From contig NZ_CP134400.1 in NCBI RefSeq assembly GCF_002968285.2, positions 186,001 through 250,000 on the forward strand: a stretch of DNA of 64,000 nt, read 5' to 3'. Position numbers and translations under genes: made by a program. Shown here in pieces: positions 32,910 through 41,402 of this stretch. The notes beneath the pieces were generated by a model, which was not told the origin of the DNA, did not search any database, and saw only the letters and a list, made by a program, of their open reading frames with translations. The first letter of the stretch is position 1. Each line of letters starts with the position of its first letter. Source of the stretch: Mycobacterium sp. ITM-2016-00318. Its GTDB lineage: Bacteria > Actinomycetota > Actinomycetes > Mycobacteriales > Mycobacteriaceae.

Positions 32910-34130
32910 TCAGGCGTCGAAGGCGATGGGAAGCGTTGCCGGGCCGCTGATTCCGACCATCGGCTTCCACTGCGCGATGCCGTCGCGACGCAGGTTGGGC
33001 ATGCGGCTTGCCATCGTCGACAACGCCGTGGCGATCTCACGCCGGGCGAGGTTCGCACCGAGGCAGTAGTGCGCGCCCGCGCCGAACGTCTGCATCGGCG
33101 GCGCGTCCTCGCGCGTGATGTCGAAACGCTCCGGCTCGACGAACACGTCGGCGTCGTGGTTGGCGGCTGCCGTGTTGCACATGACGAACGTGGCCGCAGG
33201 GATCGTCACGCCGCCGATCTCGACGTCCTCGGTCGTCATCCGCATCGCACCGAAAATCACCGGGCTGAAACGCATGACCTCTTCGACGGCCTTCATCGCC
33301 AGCTCCGGACGCTCGCCGAGCAGCGCCCACTGCTCGGGATAGTCGCAGAACACCTCCAGAGCGGCGGCCACCTGGTTGCGGGTGGTGTCCGTGCCTGCCA
33401 TCAGGATTCCGGCGGCCAGCATCCGCAGCTCGCCGATCGACAAGCGGTCGCCGTCGTCCTCGGCCCGGATCATCTCCGAAATCAGGTCCTCGGTGAGGGA
33501 TTCGCGCCTGTGCGCCACCATGTCGTCGATGTAGTCGTCGAGCTCTGCCCACGCGGTCAGGATGTCGTTCTCGTACTCGGCGACGTTCCAGCTGAACAGC
33601 TTGAAGAAGTCGTCGGCCCAGTCGGAGAACTGTCGCCAGTCTTCGCGCGGGGCACCCAGCAGCGCCGAGATGATCGGCACCGGATACGGCCGCGCGATCT
33701 CGGCGACCGCCTCGCACCGTCCGTCGGCGCCCAGTGAATCGATCAGCTCATTGATGACGTCGGCGATGATGCCGTCGAGCCGGTTGACCGACCGCGGCGT
33801 GAACGCCTTCGACACGAGCCTGCGCAACCGGGTGTGGTCGTCCCCGTTCATGGCCAGCAGCGACGTGCTCGCGCGGTGCCACAGCGGTCCCGACGTGATG
33901 CCCTGCGTCTCCAGCCCGAGGCCTCGCGGCACCTGGAACCGGGCGTCGCGCAGTGTCTCGCGCACGAGCTGGTAGCGCAGAATTTCGGGGCCGTGCGCCC
34001 CCATCGCTATCGGGCCCTGCTCGAGGGCCTTGCGGAGATTCCGGTGCGCCTCGTCGGGAGTCGTCGCTTCCTCGTACTCCACGGTCGGCAGGTCGGCTTC
34101 CAACACACTCGACGCAGTCATGGAAACCAT
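32910..34130 (-). CDS. Cytochrome P450
   Basis: A 406-aa soluble bacterial P450 monooxygenase. The I-helix oxygen-activation motif is AGTDTT near residues 243-248, the K-helix ExxR is EEVMR near 284, and the heme-thiolate loop is FGAGAHYCLG near 346-355 with Cys as the iron ligand. ATG 34130 has GAAGAAG upstream; ATG 34121 (MTASSVLE) is an alternative. No ferredoxin or reductase gene is adjacent, so electron partners must come from elsewhere. I cannot name the CYP family. It lies between the DUF559 remnant and the Rv0226c-like gene and is absent from the corresponding M. tuberculosis segment as I recall it. Confidence 0.92.
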   Translation of the reverse strand: MVSMTASSVLEADLPTVEYEEATTPDEAHRNLRKALEQGPIAMGAHGPEILRYQLVRETLRDARFQVPRGLGLETQGITSGPLWHRASTSLLAMNGDDHTRLRRLVSKAFTPRSVNRLDGIIADVINELIDSLGADGRCEAVAEIARPYPVPIISALLGAPREDWRQFSDWADDFFKLFSWNVAEYENDILTAWAELDDYIDDMVAHRRESLTEDLISEMIRAEDDGDRLSIGELRMLAAGILMAGTDTTRNQVAAALEVFCDYPEQWALLGERPELAMKAVEEVMRFSPVIFGAMRMTTEDVEIGGVTIPAATFVMCNTAAANHDADVFVEPERFDITREDAPPMQTFGAGAHYCLGANLARREIATALSTMASRMPNLRRDGIAQWKPMVGISGPATLPIAFDA

Positions 34131-34167
34131 GCTTCTTCGGTGTGAAGTGGGTCACTAGCGTAGTCCA

Positions 34168-35790
34168 CTACCCCAGTCGGCGACGGACCAGCGCGACGAG
34201 CGCACCGACGCCGCCGACAGCCAGCATCGTCAGCCATAAACCATGCATGACAAGCATCAACGCCCGGTGCGGCGCAGCCGGGTGATCGCCGCCGATCCGC
34301 GTCACCGTCAGCTCGCCTGCCGTCTCAGTGACCAGCCACCCCACGCCGGCGCGGGCCAACTCGTCGCGGTCGGCGCCCGTCGCCAGCAGCCGTTCGACCT
34401 CGCGTGCGCGCCCGCCCTCGCCGGGCACCACACGGCCCGAGATCGTCAGGTCGCCGGTCGTCAACACATCGGCGGTGACCCAGCGCGGAAGCGGATCGAG
34501 CACCGGCGCATCGCCTGCCCACGAGAAGATCCGCATGCTGCCCGGCGGCCGCACCGCCACGGGACGCGGATCGTCGTTGATCGTCGCCGCGGCCGTGGCC
34601 CAGCCGGCCGGGTACTGCACGGCGACCACCTTGCCGCCGACCCCCCACGCCAGATCGGGCAGCGTCGCGATCAGGGCCAGACTGCAGACGGCCGCCGCGG
34701 CGACGGCGGGCAGCCACCGCCGCAATGTCAGCACGGTCGCGGCAGCGGCCAGCGTGTAGCCCGGCACCGCCAACGCCACCCACTTCTGCGCATCGCGGAG
34801 CACACCGAGCCCCGGCAGCGCCCGCACCATCGACTCGACGGCAGCGAGTCCGGGCGTCGTCGCCATCAGCGCGGGAACCACGACGGCGGCCGCGGCCAGC
34901 GCCAGTAGCGGAACCGCGGCGGGTGTGCGGATGACGACCGGTAGACCCGCGGCCACCACACCCAGCAGCACGACCGCGGCGATGACTGCGAAAAGCGTTG
35001 TCCGCGAGGATGGTACAGCGTCGGAGTTCCAGATACCGCCCAGGCTGGCAAGGCTCCCCAGCGTGGCGAGGCCCGGTTCGGCCCGCGCCGCGAACGCGGA
35101 CACGCCCTCGGCCTGTGACGACGACAAGGACTCTGCGGCCAGCGCGGCCGTCAGCCACGGCAGGGCCGCCAGGATCGCCGCACCGAGCCCGACGCCCGCG
35201 CACAGAAGCCGTGACCGACCCGAACCCGGCGCGGATGCCGTCACCACCGCGACGGCCGCGGCCAGCATCAGCCCCGTCGGCGTCAGCCCGGCCAGCGCCG
35301 TCCAGAACGCCAGCGCGCAGATCTCGGCCCACAGCGCGCCTTTACCCGCGCGCATCGCCAGCACGGTCGCCGCCACCCACGGCAGACACCCGTACCCGAC
35401 CAGCAGGCTCCAGTGCCCCTGCAGAAGCCGTTCGCCGACATAGGGATTCCACACCGCGAGCGTCGCGGCGAGAAATTGACCCGGCACACCGGCATCGGGC
35501 AGAACACGAGCCGCCAACCGTGCGGCGCCCCAGCCCGCGAGGCACAGCCCGGCGACGAGCAGCATCTTCACCACGACACCGCCGTCGACGACGTGCGACG
35601 CCAACGCGACTGCGAAGTCCTGGGGAAGGGCCCGCGGGGCAGCGGCCGAAAGGCCAAGTGCCGCATCGGACAGATACGAACGCGGAGTGGAAACGGCGTC
35701 GCGTAACAGGAGATAGCCGGGCGCCAGCAACGGGCCGGTCACCACAAGAGCGAGCGCCAGCGCATAGGCCGGCGCCCAGAACCTCGTCAG
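34168..35790 (-). CDS. Polytopic membrane protein (Rv0226c-like)
   Basis: An integral membrane protein of about 540 aa with roughly ten or more hydrophobic segments, many Ala/Leu/Val. A C-terminal extracytoplasmic segment (about 420-500; RPPGSMRIFSWAGDAPV) precedes a last membrane helix. The overall shape is that of GT-C-like polyprenyl-sugar enzymes, though I see no certain catalytic motif. There is no ATG, GTG or TTG in frame where the start should be. CTG 35790, 8 nt after the pgfA stop, gives LTRFWAPAYALALAL and is my choice; GTG 35745 would cut into the first membrane helix. It is co-transcribed with pgfA in the conserved envelope cluster. Confidence 0.75.
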   Translation of the reverse strand: MTRFWAPAYALALALVVTGPLLAPGYLLLRDAVSTPRSYLSDAALGLSAAAPRALPQDFAVALASHVVDGGVVVKMLLVAGLCLAGWGAARLAARVLPDAGVPGQFLAATLAVWNPYVGERLLQGHWSLLVGYGCLPWVAATVLAMRAGKGALWAEICALAFWTALAGLTPTGLMLAAAVAVVTASAPGSGRSRLLCAGVGLGAAILAALPWLTAALAAESLSSSQAEGVSAFAARAEPGLATLGSLASLGGIWNSDAVPSSRTTLFAVIAAVVLLGVVAAGLPVVIRTPAAVPLLALAAAAVVVPALMATTPGLAAVESMVRALPGLGVLRDAQKWVALAVPGYTLAAAATVLTLRRWLPAVAAAAVCSLALIATLPDLAWGVGGKVVAVQYPAGWATAAATINDDPRPVAVRPPGSMRIFSWAGDAPVLDPLPRWVTADVLTTGDLTISGRVVPGEGGRAREVERLLATGADRDELARAGVGWLVTETAGELTVTRIGGDHPAAPHRALMLVMHGLWLTMLAVGGVGALVALVRRRLG

Positions 35791-35798
35791 GAAACGGC

Positions 35799-37052
35799 TT
35801 ATCGGTCCGGTGGCTGTCTGGGCCGCTGCGTCGGCAACTGCATCTTCTCGGTCTTCGCCTCCGCGCCGGGCACCTTGATGCCCTGGGTGTCGAAGAAACC
35901 GTGATCGGCCTCGTCGAGGCCGGGGTCGATCAGAGTGGACTCCGCACGCAGGCTGAACGATCCCAGCAGCGCGCCGCCGACCAGCGAGACCAGCCCGATG
36001 GCGGTGAACGTGATCGGCAGGATGCGACCCCACAGCGCGACCCGGTCCCGCTCGTCGCGTGCGGTGGCGACCTGCGACTCCACCGTCTGCTCGGTGGAGG
36101 TGACGGTGTAGTCGACGAACGTGACCTCGGGCCGCAGGGCCTCACGCGCGTAGTACTGGTTGGCCCGTTCCTTGGACCTGACGATGGTGCCCGACACCGG
36201 ATCGACCCAGAAGGTGCGCTGGGCGGCGTAGAAGCGGGTCATGGTGATCCGCTCTTCGGGATCGCCGGGCAGGCCCCACATGCCCGCGGTCGCGGACACC
36301 TGGCTGTCCTCGTCGTCGTCGTACAGCGACGCGTACTTGACCGGTTCGACGAGCTTGCCGTCGGCGTCGTAGCCGACGTTCTGCGTGAACCGGTAGGTCG
36401 TCAGCCCGTTGACGTCTTCCTCGCCGTCGTAGTTGGCATCGAAGGCTTTCTGGGCGATCGGGTCGAAGAAGGGGTACGTCTTCTTCTCCGTATCGAACGG
36501 GAAGCGGTAGGCAAGCCCCTCGTGCGGCAGTGCGATGTTGGTCGGCGGCTGGTCGTCCTCGATCGTGCGCGGCTTCTGCACTGCACCACCGGGATTGCTC
36601 TCACTGGAGACCGCCATCGCGGTCTTGCGGTCGACGGTGACGGTGTCGACGAGGGCCAGCAGAAGGCCGTTGTCCTGTTGTTTGTCGGTGCGACGCAGCG
36701 TCGTGCCGACCTGGAGGGTGACGACGTCGGCGTTGGACGGCGCCTCGACACTGACCTGCTGCTGCTGGCTCACCGGTCTGTTCTTGCCGATCTCGAACTT
36801 CGGGGCGGAAAGCGACGCGGGGTCGAAGGCCGTTCCGGTGCCGTCGCTGACCAGGGTGGCGTCCAGGTCCAACGGGATCTTCGTGATCTTGCTCTTGGTG
36901 TAGGTCGTGAGCAGCAGCGCGGCGATCAACAGGGCAGCACCGAGCCCCAAGATTCCGCACGCCGCGATCCGCAACGCCACTGCGCGGTTCAAACCGTTCC
37001 TCCCGTGCTCCATGTCGCCGGCGTCCGGCTCCGTCGGTTTGGGCTGCCCCAA
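35799..37052 (-). CDS. pgfA: DUF3068 membrane protein, PgfA/Rv0227c homolog
   Basis: A 417-aa protein with a membrane helix near residues 28-52 (ACGILGLGAALLIAALLL), a large periplasmic domain (about 55-340; LYDDDEDSQVSATAGMWG, TFWVDPVSGTIVRSKER) and a second helix near 345-370, then a cytoplasmic tail. It matches M. tuberculosis Rv0227c in size and neighbours. From established work on M. smegmatis MSMEG_0317, this family affects polar growth, lipoglycan maturation and trehalose monomycolate trafficking with MmpL3. Start 37052 or ATG 37013 (MEHGRNG) are both possible. It is 84 bp divergent from tmaT. Confidence 0.82.
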   Translation of the reverse strand: MGQPKPTEPDAGDMEHGRNGLNRAVALRIAACGILGLGAALLIAALLLTTYTKSKITKIPLDLDATLVSDGTGTAFDPASLSAPKFEIGKNRPVSQQQQVSVEAPSNADVVTLQVGTTLRRTDKQQDNGLLLALVDTVTVDRKTAMAVSSESNPGGAVQKPRTIEDDQPPTNIALPHEGLAYRFPFDTEKKTYPFFDPIAQKAFDANYDGEEDVNGLTTYRFTQNVGYDADGKLVEPVKYASLYDDDEDSQVSATAGMWGLPGDPEERITMTRFYAAQRTFWVDPVSGTIVRSKERANQYYAREALRPEVTFVDYTVTSTEQTVESQVATARDERDRVALWGRILPITFTAIGLVSLVGGALLGSFSLRAESTLIDPGLDEADHGFFDTQGIKVPGAEAKTEKMQLPTQRPRQPPDR

Positions 37053-37136
37053 TGGGAAGCGACCCTAACAGCACAAACTAAGGCCATCGTTTACCACGAC
37101 GGCTTACCGGCCCTGCCGTATTGCACACTGGTCGCT

Positions 37137-38318
37137 GTGTCCGGTTCCGAAGCGCGCTCCGAGGGCGTTGGCGGCACGCGCGGATTCCTGCCGCCCGTCG
37201 AGGGCATGCGTGCCTGCGCTGCCGTCGGGGTCGTCGTCACCCACGTGGCATTTCAGACCGGGCACACCGGCGGAGTGGTCGGGCGGCTGTTCGGCCGCTT
37301 CGACCTGGCGGTCGCGGTGTTCTTCGCGTTGTCTGGCTTCCTGCTGTGGCGCGGCCACGCCGCGGCGGCGCGCGGCCTTCGCCCCGTGCCCGCGACCGGG
37401 CACTATCTCCGCTCCCGCCTTGTCCGCATCATGCCCGCCTACCTGGTTGCGGTCGTGGTGATCCTGACGCTGCTGCCCGACGTGAAGGCCGATCTCACGG
37501 TCTGGCTGGCGAACCTGACGCTCACCCAGATCTACGTCCCCCTGACGCTGACGGCCGGATTGACGCAGATGTGGAGCCTGGCCGTCGAGGTGAGCTTCTA
37601 TGTCGCACTGCCCGTCATCGCGCTGCTGGTTCGCAGGGTGCCGGTGAAGGCCCGCATTCCCGCGCTGGCCGCTGCGGGGCTGCTGAGCCTCGGGTGGGCG
37701 CTCATTCCGTTCGCCACCCCGGTTGGGGTCAGCTCGGTGAACTGGCCGCCTGCGTTCTCGGCGTGGTTCGTCGCAGGCATGCTGCTGGCCGAGTTGACGG
37801 TGACACCGGTCTGTCTGGCGCACCGGTTGGCCAGGAAGCGGATCCTGATGGCGGCCGTCGCGCTGGTGGCCTTCTGCATCGCGGCGTCGCCGATCGCGGG
37901 CCCGGAGGGCCTCACACCGGGCACCGCGCAGCAGTTCATCGTCAAGGTCGCGATGGGCGCGGTGGTCGCCGGTGCGCTGCTCGCACCGCTCGTGCTCGAC
38001 GCGCCGGACACCCCGCACCGCATCCTCGGCAACGCGACGATGGTGACGTTGGGCCGATGGTCCTACGGGCTTTTCATCTGGCACCTGGCCGCGCTGTGGA
38101 TGGTGTTCCCGATCATCGGCGAGTTCGCATTCAACGGGCACATGCCGGTCGTACTCGTGCTGACGGTGGTGATCGGCTTCGCGATCGCGGCGGTCAGTTA
38201 CGCGCTGGTCGAGTCGCCGTGCCGGGTTGCGTTGCGGTGCTGGGAATACCGCCGCAGCAGCCCCGCAGCACCCGCTCCGCCGCTGGACAGCGCGGTCGCG
38301 GTCGAACGGGTCGGCTGA
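37137..38318 (+). CDS. tmaT: Acyltransferase-3 family protein, TmaT/Rv0228 homolog
   Basis: A 393-aa polytopic membrane acyltransferase (acyltransferase_3 family). The family opening is GFLPPVEGMRACAAVGVVVTHVAF with the conserved His, followed by FFALSGFLLWRGH and SRLVRIMPAYLVA with the conserved Arg, and about ten membrane helices. Corynebacterial and mycobacterial TmaT acetylates trehalose monomycolate so that it can be exported. That function is inferred here from family and position beside pgfA. GTG 37137 was chosen; the long open frame upstream is antisense to other genes. Confidence 0.82.
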   Translation: MSGSEARSEGVGGTRGFLPPVEGMRACAAVGVVVTHVAFQTGHTGGVVGRLFGRFDLAVAVFFALSGFLLWRGHAAAARGLRPVPATGHYLRSRLVRIMPAYLVAVVVILTLLPDVKADLTVWLANLTLTQIYVPLTLTAGLTQMWSLAVEVSFYVALPVIALLVRRVPVKARIPALAAAGLLSLGWALIPFATPVGVSSVNWPPAFSAWFVAGMLLAELTVTPVCLAHRLARKRILMAAVALVAFCIAASPIAGPEGLTPGTAQQFIVKVAMGAVVAGALLAPLVLDAPDTPHRILGNATMVTLGRWSYGLFIWHLAALWMVFPIIGEFAFNGHMPVVLVLTVVIGFAIAAVSYALVESPCRVALRCWEYRRSSPAAPAPPLDSAVAVERVG

Positions 38319-38443
38319 CCTCGACCCGCAACCCATGTGGACGGCTCTAATCTTTGCTGATTGTTAAGACGCGCCCGCCGTTGACCTGCAATGCTGCTCG
38401 TATCGCAGGAGAAGCGTGGTCGGGCAGCGGAGGGGAGAGCAAA

Positions 38444-38947
38444 ATTTTCAGAGCCCGTATCGCCACCGTGTGCGCGGCGGTCCTCACCGCAGCGGGTATC
38501 GCCGCCTGCAGCTCGGGAGGGACAGAAGAGGGCACCGCCCAGACGCCGGCTTCGCCGTCGGCATCAGCCGAGCCGTCCTCGGGCACCAAGGACGGCAATC
38601 TCGCGTTCACGCTCGACCGTGTCGAACGCGATTGGGTGGACCCCGACCACAGTCGCGCGCCTCAGGGAACCTGGGTGCGGATACCACTGACGGTCAGAAA
38701 TGAAGGCGACACCGCACAGACGTTCGCAGCCGATGACCAGAAGCTGAAGGAACCGGGAGGGCAGACGCTGTCGCCGGATACCGAGACGATGAACGCGGAG
38801 TTCCCCGGCCACACCTCGGTGGTGATACAGCCCGGTAGCCAGTCGCTTGTCTACCTGCTGTTCGACGTGCCGTTCGGTCTCATTGCGAACAAGATCGAAC
38901 TGCACGAGTCCGCGCAGTCACCCGGCGTCACGCTCGATCTGCCGTAG
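38444..38947 (+). CDS. Lipoprotein with a DUF4352-like domain, probable ATT start
   Basis: A lipoprotein of about 167 aa. A signal peptide (FRARIATVCAAVLTAAGIAAC) ends in a good lipobox, with Cys near residue 22. A Ser/Pro/Glu linker follows, then a beta-sandwich domain of about 120 residues (WVRIPLTVRNEGDTAQTFAADDQ) resembling DUF4352. GGAGGGGAG at 38429-38437 is ideally placed for an ATT codon at 38444, which would start the signal peptide exactly. The nearest ordinary in-frame start, TTG 38354, would add 30 non-signal residues. Convergent with the acyl-CoA synthetase (9-bp gap). Function is unknown. Confidence 0.7.
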   Translation: MFRARIATVCAAVLTAAGIAACSSGGTEEGTAQTPASPSASAEPSSGTKDGNLAFTLDRVERDWVDPDHSRAPQGTWVRIPLTVRNEGDTAQTFAADDQKLKEPGGQTLSPDTETMNAEFPGHTSVVIQPGSQSLVYLLFDVPFGLIANKIELHESAQSPGVTLDLP

Positions 38948-38956
38948 CCACTGCGG

Positions 38957-40423
38957 TCAGGAGTGCGCCCCGGCCAACCGAGCGAGGATCTCGTCGCGCA
39001 CCGCCGACCGCCGCGCCTTGCCCGCATCGTCGCGCAGCGGCGTGTCGGTGAACTCGACGGCGCGCGGCACCTTGTAGCCGGCGATGCGCTCGCGCAGGAA
39101 GTCGACGACGGCGGCCTCGTCGAGCCCGTCGGACTGGACGACCGCGTAGGGCACCTGGCCGAGATCCTCGTCGGGAACGCCGACGACCAAGCAGGTAAGC
39201 ACCCCGGGGTGTGCGCTCAGCGCGGACTCGATCTCGGCGGGGTAGACGTTGCGGCCGCCGACGGTGAACATGTCGACGCGGCGGTCGTTGAGGTAGAGGA
39301 AGCCCTCGGCGTCGAAGTAGCCGAGATCGCCGAGTGAATCCCAGCCGTCGCGGCTCTTGGCCTTCGATCCGATGTAGCGGTAGGTCGGCGGGCTGCCGGG
39401 CGCGGGCCGCATGTAGATCTCCCCCGTGACGCCGGGCGGGCATTCGTTGCCGTCATCGTCGAGGACTTTCATCTCACCGGCGACGACAACGCCCACCGAC
39501 CCGGGATGGGTCAGCCACTGATCGCCCGAGATGAACGTCAGCGCCTGAAGTTCGGTGCCGCCGTAGAGTTCCCACACGGCTTCTGGGCCCACGAGGTCGA
39601 TCCAGGCCTGCTTGATCGCGGGCGGGCACGGCGCGGCCAGATGCCAGAACCGCCGGATCGACGACAGGTCATAGGCATCGGGGTTGGCCCGGTAGACGGG
39701 GAGCAGACGCTGCATGATCGTCGGCACCGTCGCCAGAAAAGTGACCTTGTGTTCGGTGACGAGCGACAGGAACTCGTGCGGATCGAAACGCGGCATCAGC
39801 ACAAGGTGATGGCCCTGCACCAGTCCGATCCCAAAGGTGGAGAATCCGGTGTTGTGGCTCAGCGGCACCGAGATGAGGTTGACATCGTTGTCTTCAGCGC
39901 CCAGCGGGTACCCGGCTCCCGGGGGAAACCGGCTGTCGCCGCCCGCCTCGATCAACTTGGGCCTGCCGGTGCTGCCGCCCGACGCCATCGACTTCCACAC
40001 CGGTGACACCATTTCGGGAAGCGGGTCGTCGGACAGCGCCGGATCCGGCGTGAAACCGACGGGCACACTGGCGGTTCTACCGCGCGGGTCGTCGCGTCCG
40101 ACGATCAGCGCCTGCGACCGCAGGTCCAGCAGAGCTTCGAACTCCGCGTCGGGCAGCCGCGCCGACAGCGGCTGCGGCGTCGCGCCGAGTTTCCACGCGG
40201 CCAGCACCGACTGCGCCCACTGAATCGAGTTGGGCAGCACGATGGTCACGTAGTCGCCGACGCCCACCCCGCGTTCGGCGAACGCCCTCGCGAGCCGGTT
40301 CGTTGACAGGTCGAGCTCGCGGCGGGTCAGGGTCTGACCGGAGCAGGTGACCGCGGGCGCGTCGGGATCTTGGGTGGCCAGCGCGGCGACCTGCGTGCCG
40401 ATCGGCGCCGTGTCGTCGGGCAC
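38957..40423 (-). CDS. Acyl-CoA synthetase (ANL family)
   Basis: A 488-aa adenylate-forming ligase. The A3 loop is MASGGSTGRPKL near residues 146-157, a GGSTGRPK variant seen in bile-acid and other unusual acid-CoA ligases. The A5 motif is WELYGGTEL near 290, A8 is SLGDLGYFDAEGFLYLNDR near 373-391, and the catalytic A10 Lys is in DDAGKARRS near 468. GTG 40423 is 1 bp after the php stop, so it is the last gene of the minus-strand DUF2613-aftD-php operon. The close link to a lactonase-like phosphotriesterase suggests ring opening followed by CoA activation. Substrate is unknown. Confidence 0.85.
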   Translation of the reverse strand: MPDDTAPIGTQVAALATQDPDAPAVTCSGQTLTRRELDLSTNRLARAFAERGVGVGDYVTIVLPNSIQWAQSVLAAWKLGATPQPLSARLPDAEFEALLDLRSQALIVGRDDPRGRTASVPVGFTPDPALSDDPLPEMVSPVWKSMASGGSTGRPKLIEAGGDSRFPPGAGYPLGAEDNDVNLISVPLSHNTGFSTFGIGLVQGHHLVLMPRFDPHEFLSLVTEHKVTFLATVPTIMQRLLPVYRANPDAYDLSSIRRFWHLAAPCPPAIKQAWIDLVGPEAVWELYGGTELQALTFISGDQWLTHPGSVGVVVAGEMKVLDDDGNECPPGVTGEIYMRPAPGSPPTYRYIGSKAKSRDGWDSLGDLGYFDAEGFLYLNDRRVDMFTVGGRNVYPAEIESALSAHPGVLTCLVVGVPDEDLGQVPYAVVQSDGLDEAAVVDFLRERIAGYKVPRAVEFTDTPLRDDAGKARRSAVRDEILARLAGAHS

Positions 40424-40424
40424 G

Positions 40425-41402
40425 TCAGTAGCCGCCCTGGTTGGCGAAGATGTCGCGCGGGTTGTCCACCATCATCGTGTGGATCTGTTCGTCGGTCACG
40501 CCGCGTTCTCTCAGCGCGGGCAGCACATCGTCGGAGATGTGCAGGTAGTGCCAGTTCGGCATCGCGACCGGAACCAGTTCCTCAGGCAGCCAGTCCATGA
40601 AGCACGACGCGTCGTGCGAAAGCACCATCTTGTCGGAATGGCCGCGTTCGCACATCGTCGCCACCGTGTTCACCCGCTGCTCGCTGTCGAGGAAGGTGTC
40701 CAGCCCGAAGCGGTCCATGCCGATGTAGGAGCCGTTGCCGACGAGCTCTTCCAGGTAGTCGATGTCGGTGGTGTCGCCGCAGTGCCCGATCACGACGCGC
40801 GACAGGTCGACACCCGCTTCTTCGAAGATCCGCTGTTGCTCGAGCCCGCGGCGAGTGGCGGCGTGGGTGTGCGTCGAGATCGGCACACCGGTCTGGCGGT
40901 GCGCCTGCGCCACCGCCCGCAGCACCCGTTCGACACCGGGGGTGACGCCCGGTTCGTCGGTGGCGCACTTGAGGATCGCCGCCTTGACACCGGTGCCCGC
41001 GATGCCTTCGGTGATATCGCGGACGAACATGTCGGTCATCGTCTCGGGGCCGTCAAGCAGCGTGCCGGGGCCGGTGAAGTGGAAGTACATCGGCACGTCG
41101 TTGTAGGTGTACACCCCGGTGGCCACGACGATGTTGATGTCGGTCTGCGCGGCGATGCGCGCGATGCGCGGGATGTAGCGGCCGAGCCCGATCACCGTCA
41201 GGTCGACGATGCTCGTCACGCCGCGCGAGGCGAGTTCGTTGAGGCGGGCGACGGCATCGGCCTCACGCTTGGCCTCGTCGCCCCAGACCTCGGGATAGTT
41301 GTGGTGGATCTCAGGGGACAGCACGAAGACGTGTTCGTGCATCAATGTCACTCCGAGGTCTGCGGTGTCGATTTCGCCTCGCGCGGTATTGAGTTGCGGC
41401 AC
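40425..41402 (-). CDS. php: Phosphotriesterase-like lactonase
   Basis: A 325-aa TIM-barrel amidohydrolase of the phosphotriesterase-like lactonase family, similar to M. tuberculosis Rv0230c. Metal ligands are all present: HEH near residues 22-24, the bridging carboxylated Lys in AAILKCATDE, His in STHTHA and IGHCGDT, and Asp in LSHDASC. Such enzymes mainly hydrolyse lactones, with weak organophosphatase activity. GTG 41402 lies inside the 3' end of aftD (55-bp overlap). The overlap is credible because the family needs strand 1 before HEH; ATG 41342 would remove it. It is followed by an acyl-CoA synthetase after 1 bp. Confidence 0.9.
   Translation of the reverse strand: MPQLNTARGEIDTADLGVTLMHEHVFVLSPEIHHNYPEVWGDEAKREADAVARLNELASRGVTSIVDLTVIGLGRYIPRIARIAAQTDINIVVATGVYTYNDVPMYFHFTGPGTLLDGPETMTDMFVRDITEGIAGTGVKAAILKCATDEPGVTPGVERVLRAVAQAHRQTGVPISTHTHAATRRGLEQQRIFEEAGVDLSRVVIGHCGDTTDIDYLEELVGNGSYIGMDRFGLDTFLDSEQRVNTVATMCERGHSDKMVLSHDASCFMDWLPEELVPVAMPNWHYLHISDDVLPALRERGVTDEQIHTMMVDNPRDIFANQGGY

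Noticed and set aside
34998..37136. A very long plus-strand open frame joined to the 5' end of tmaT
   Set aside because: The first 700 codons are antisense to the Rv0226c-like gene and pgfA and are low-complexity Arg/Pro/Ser; only the part from GTG 37137 is a real protein.
40425..41342. Shorter php starting at ATG 41342
   Set aside because: It would begin at the HEH metal motif and lose the first barrel strand; GTG 41402 is required despite overlapping aftD.
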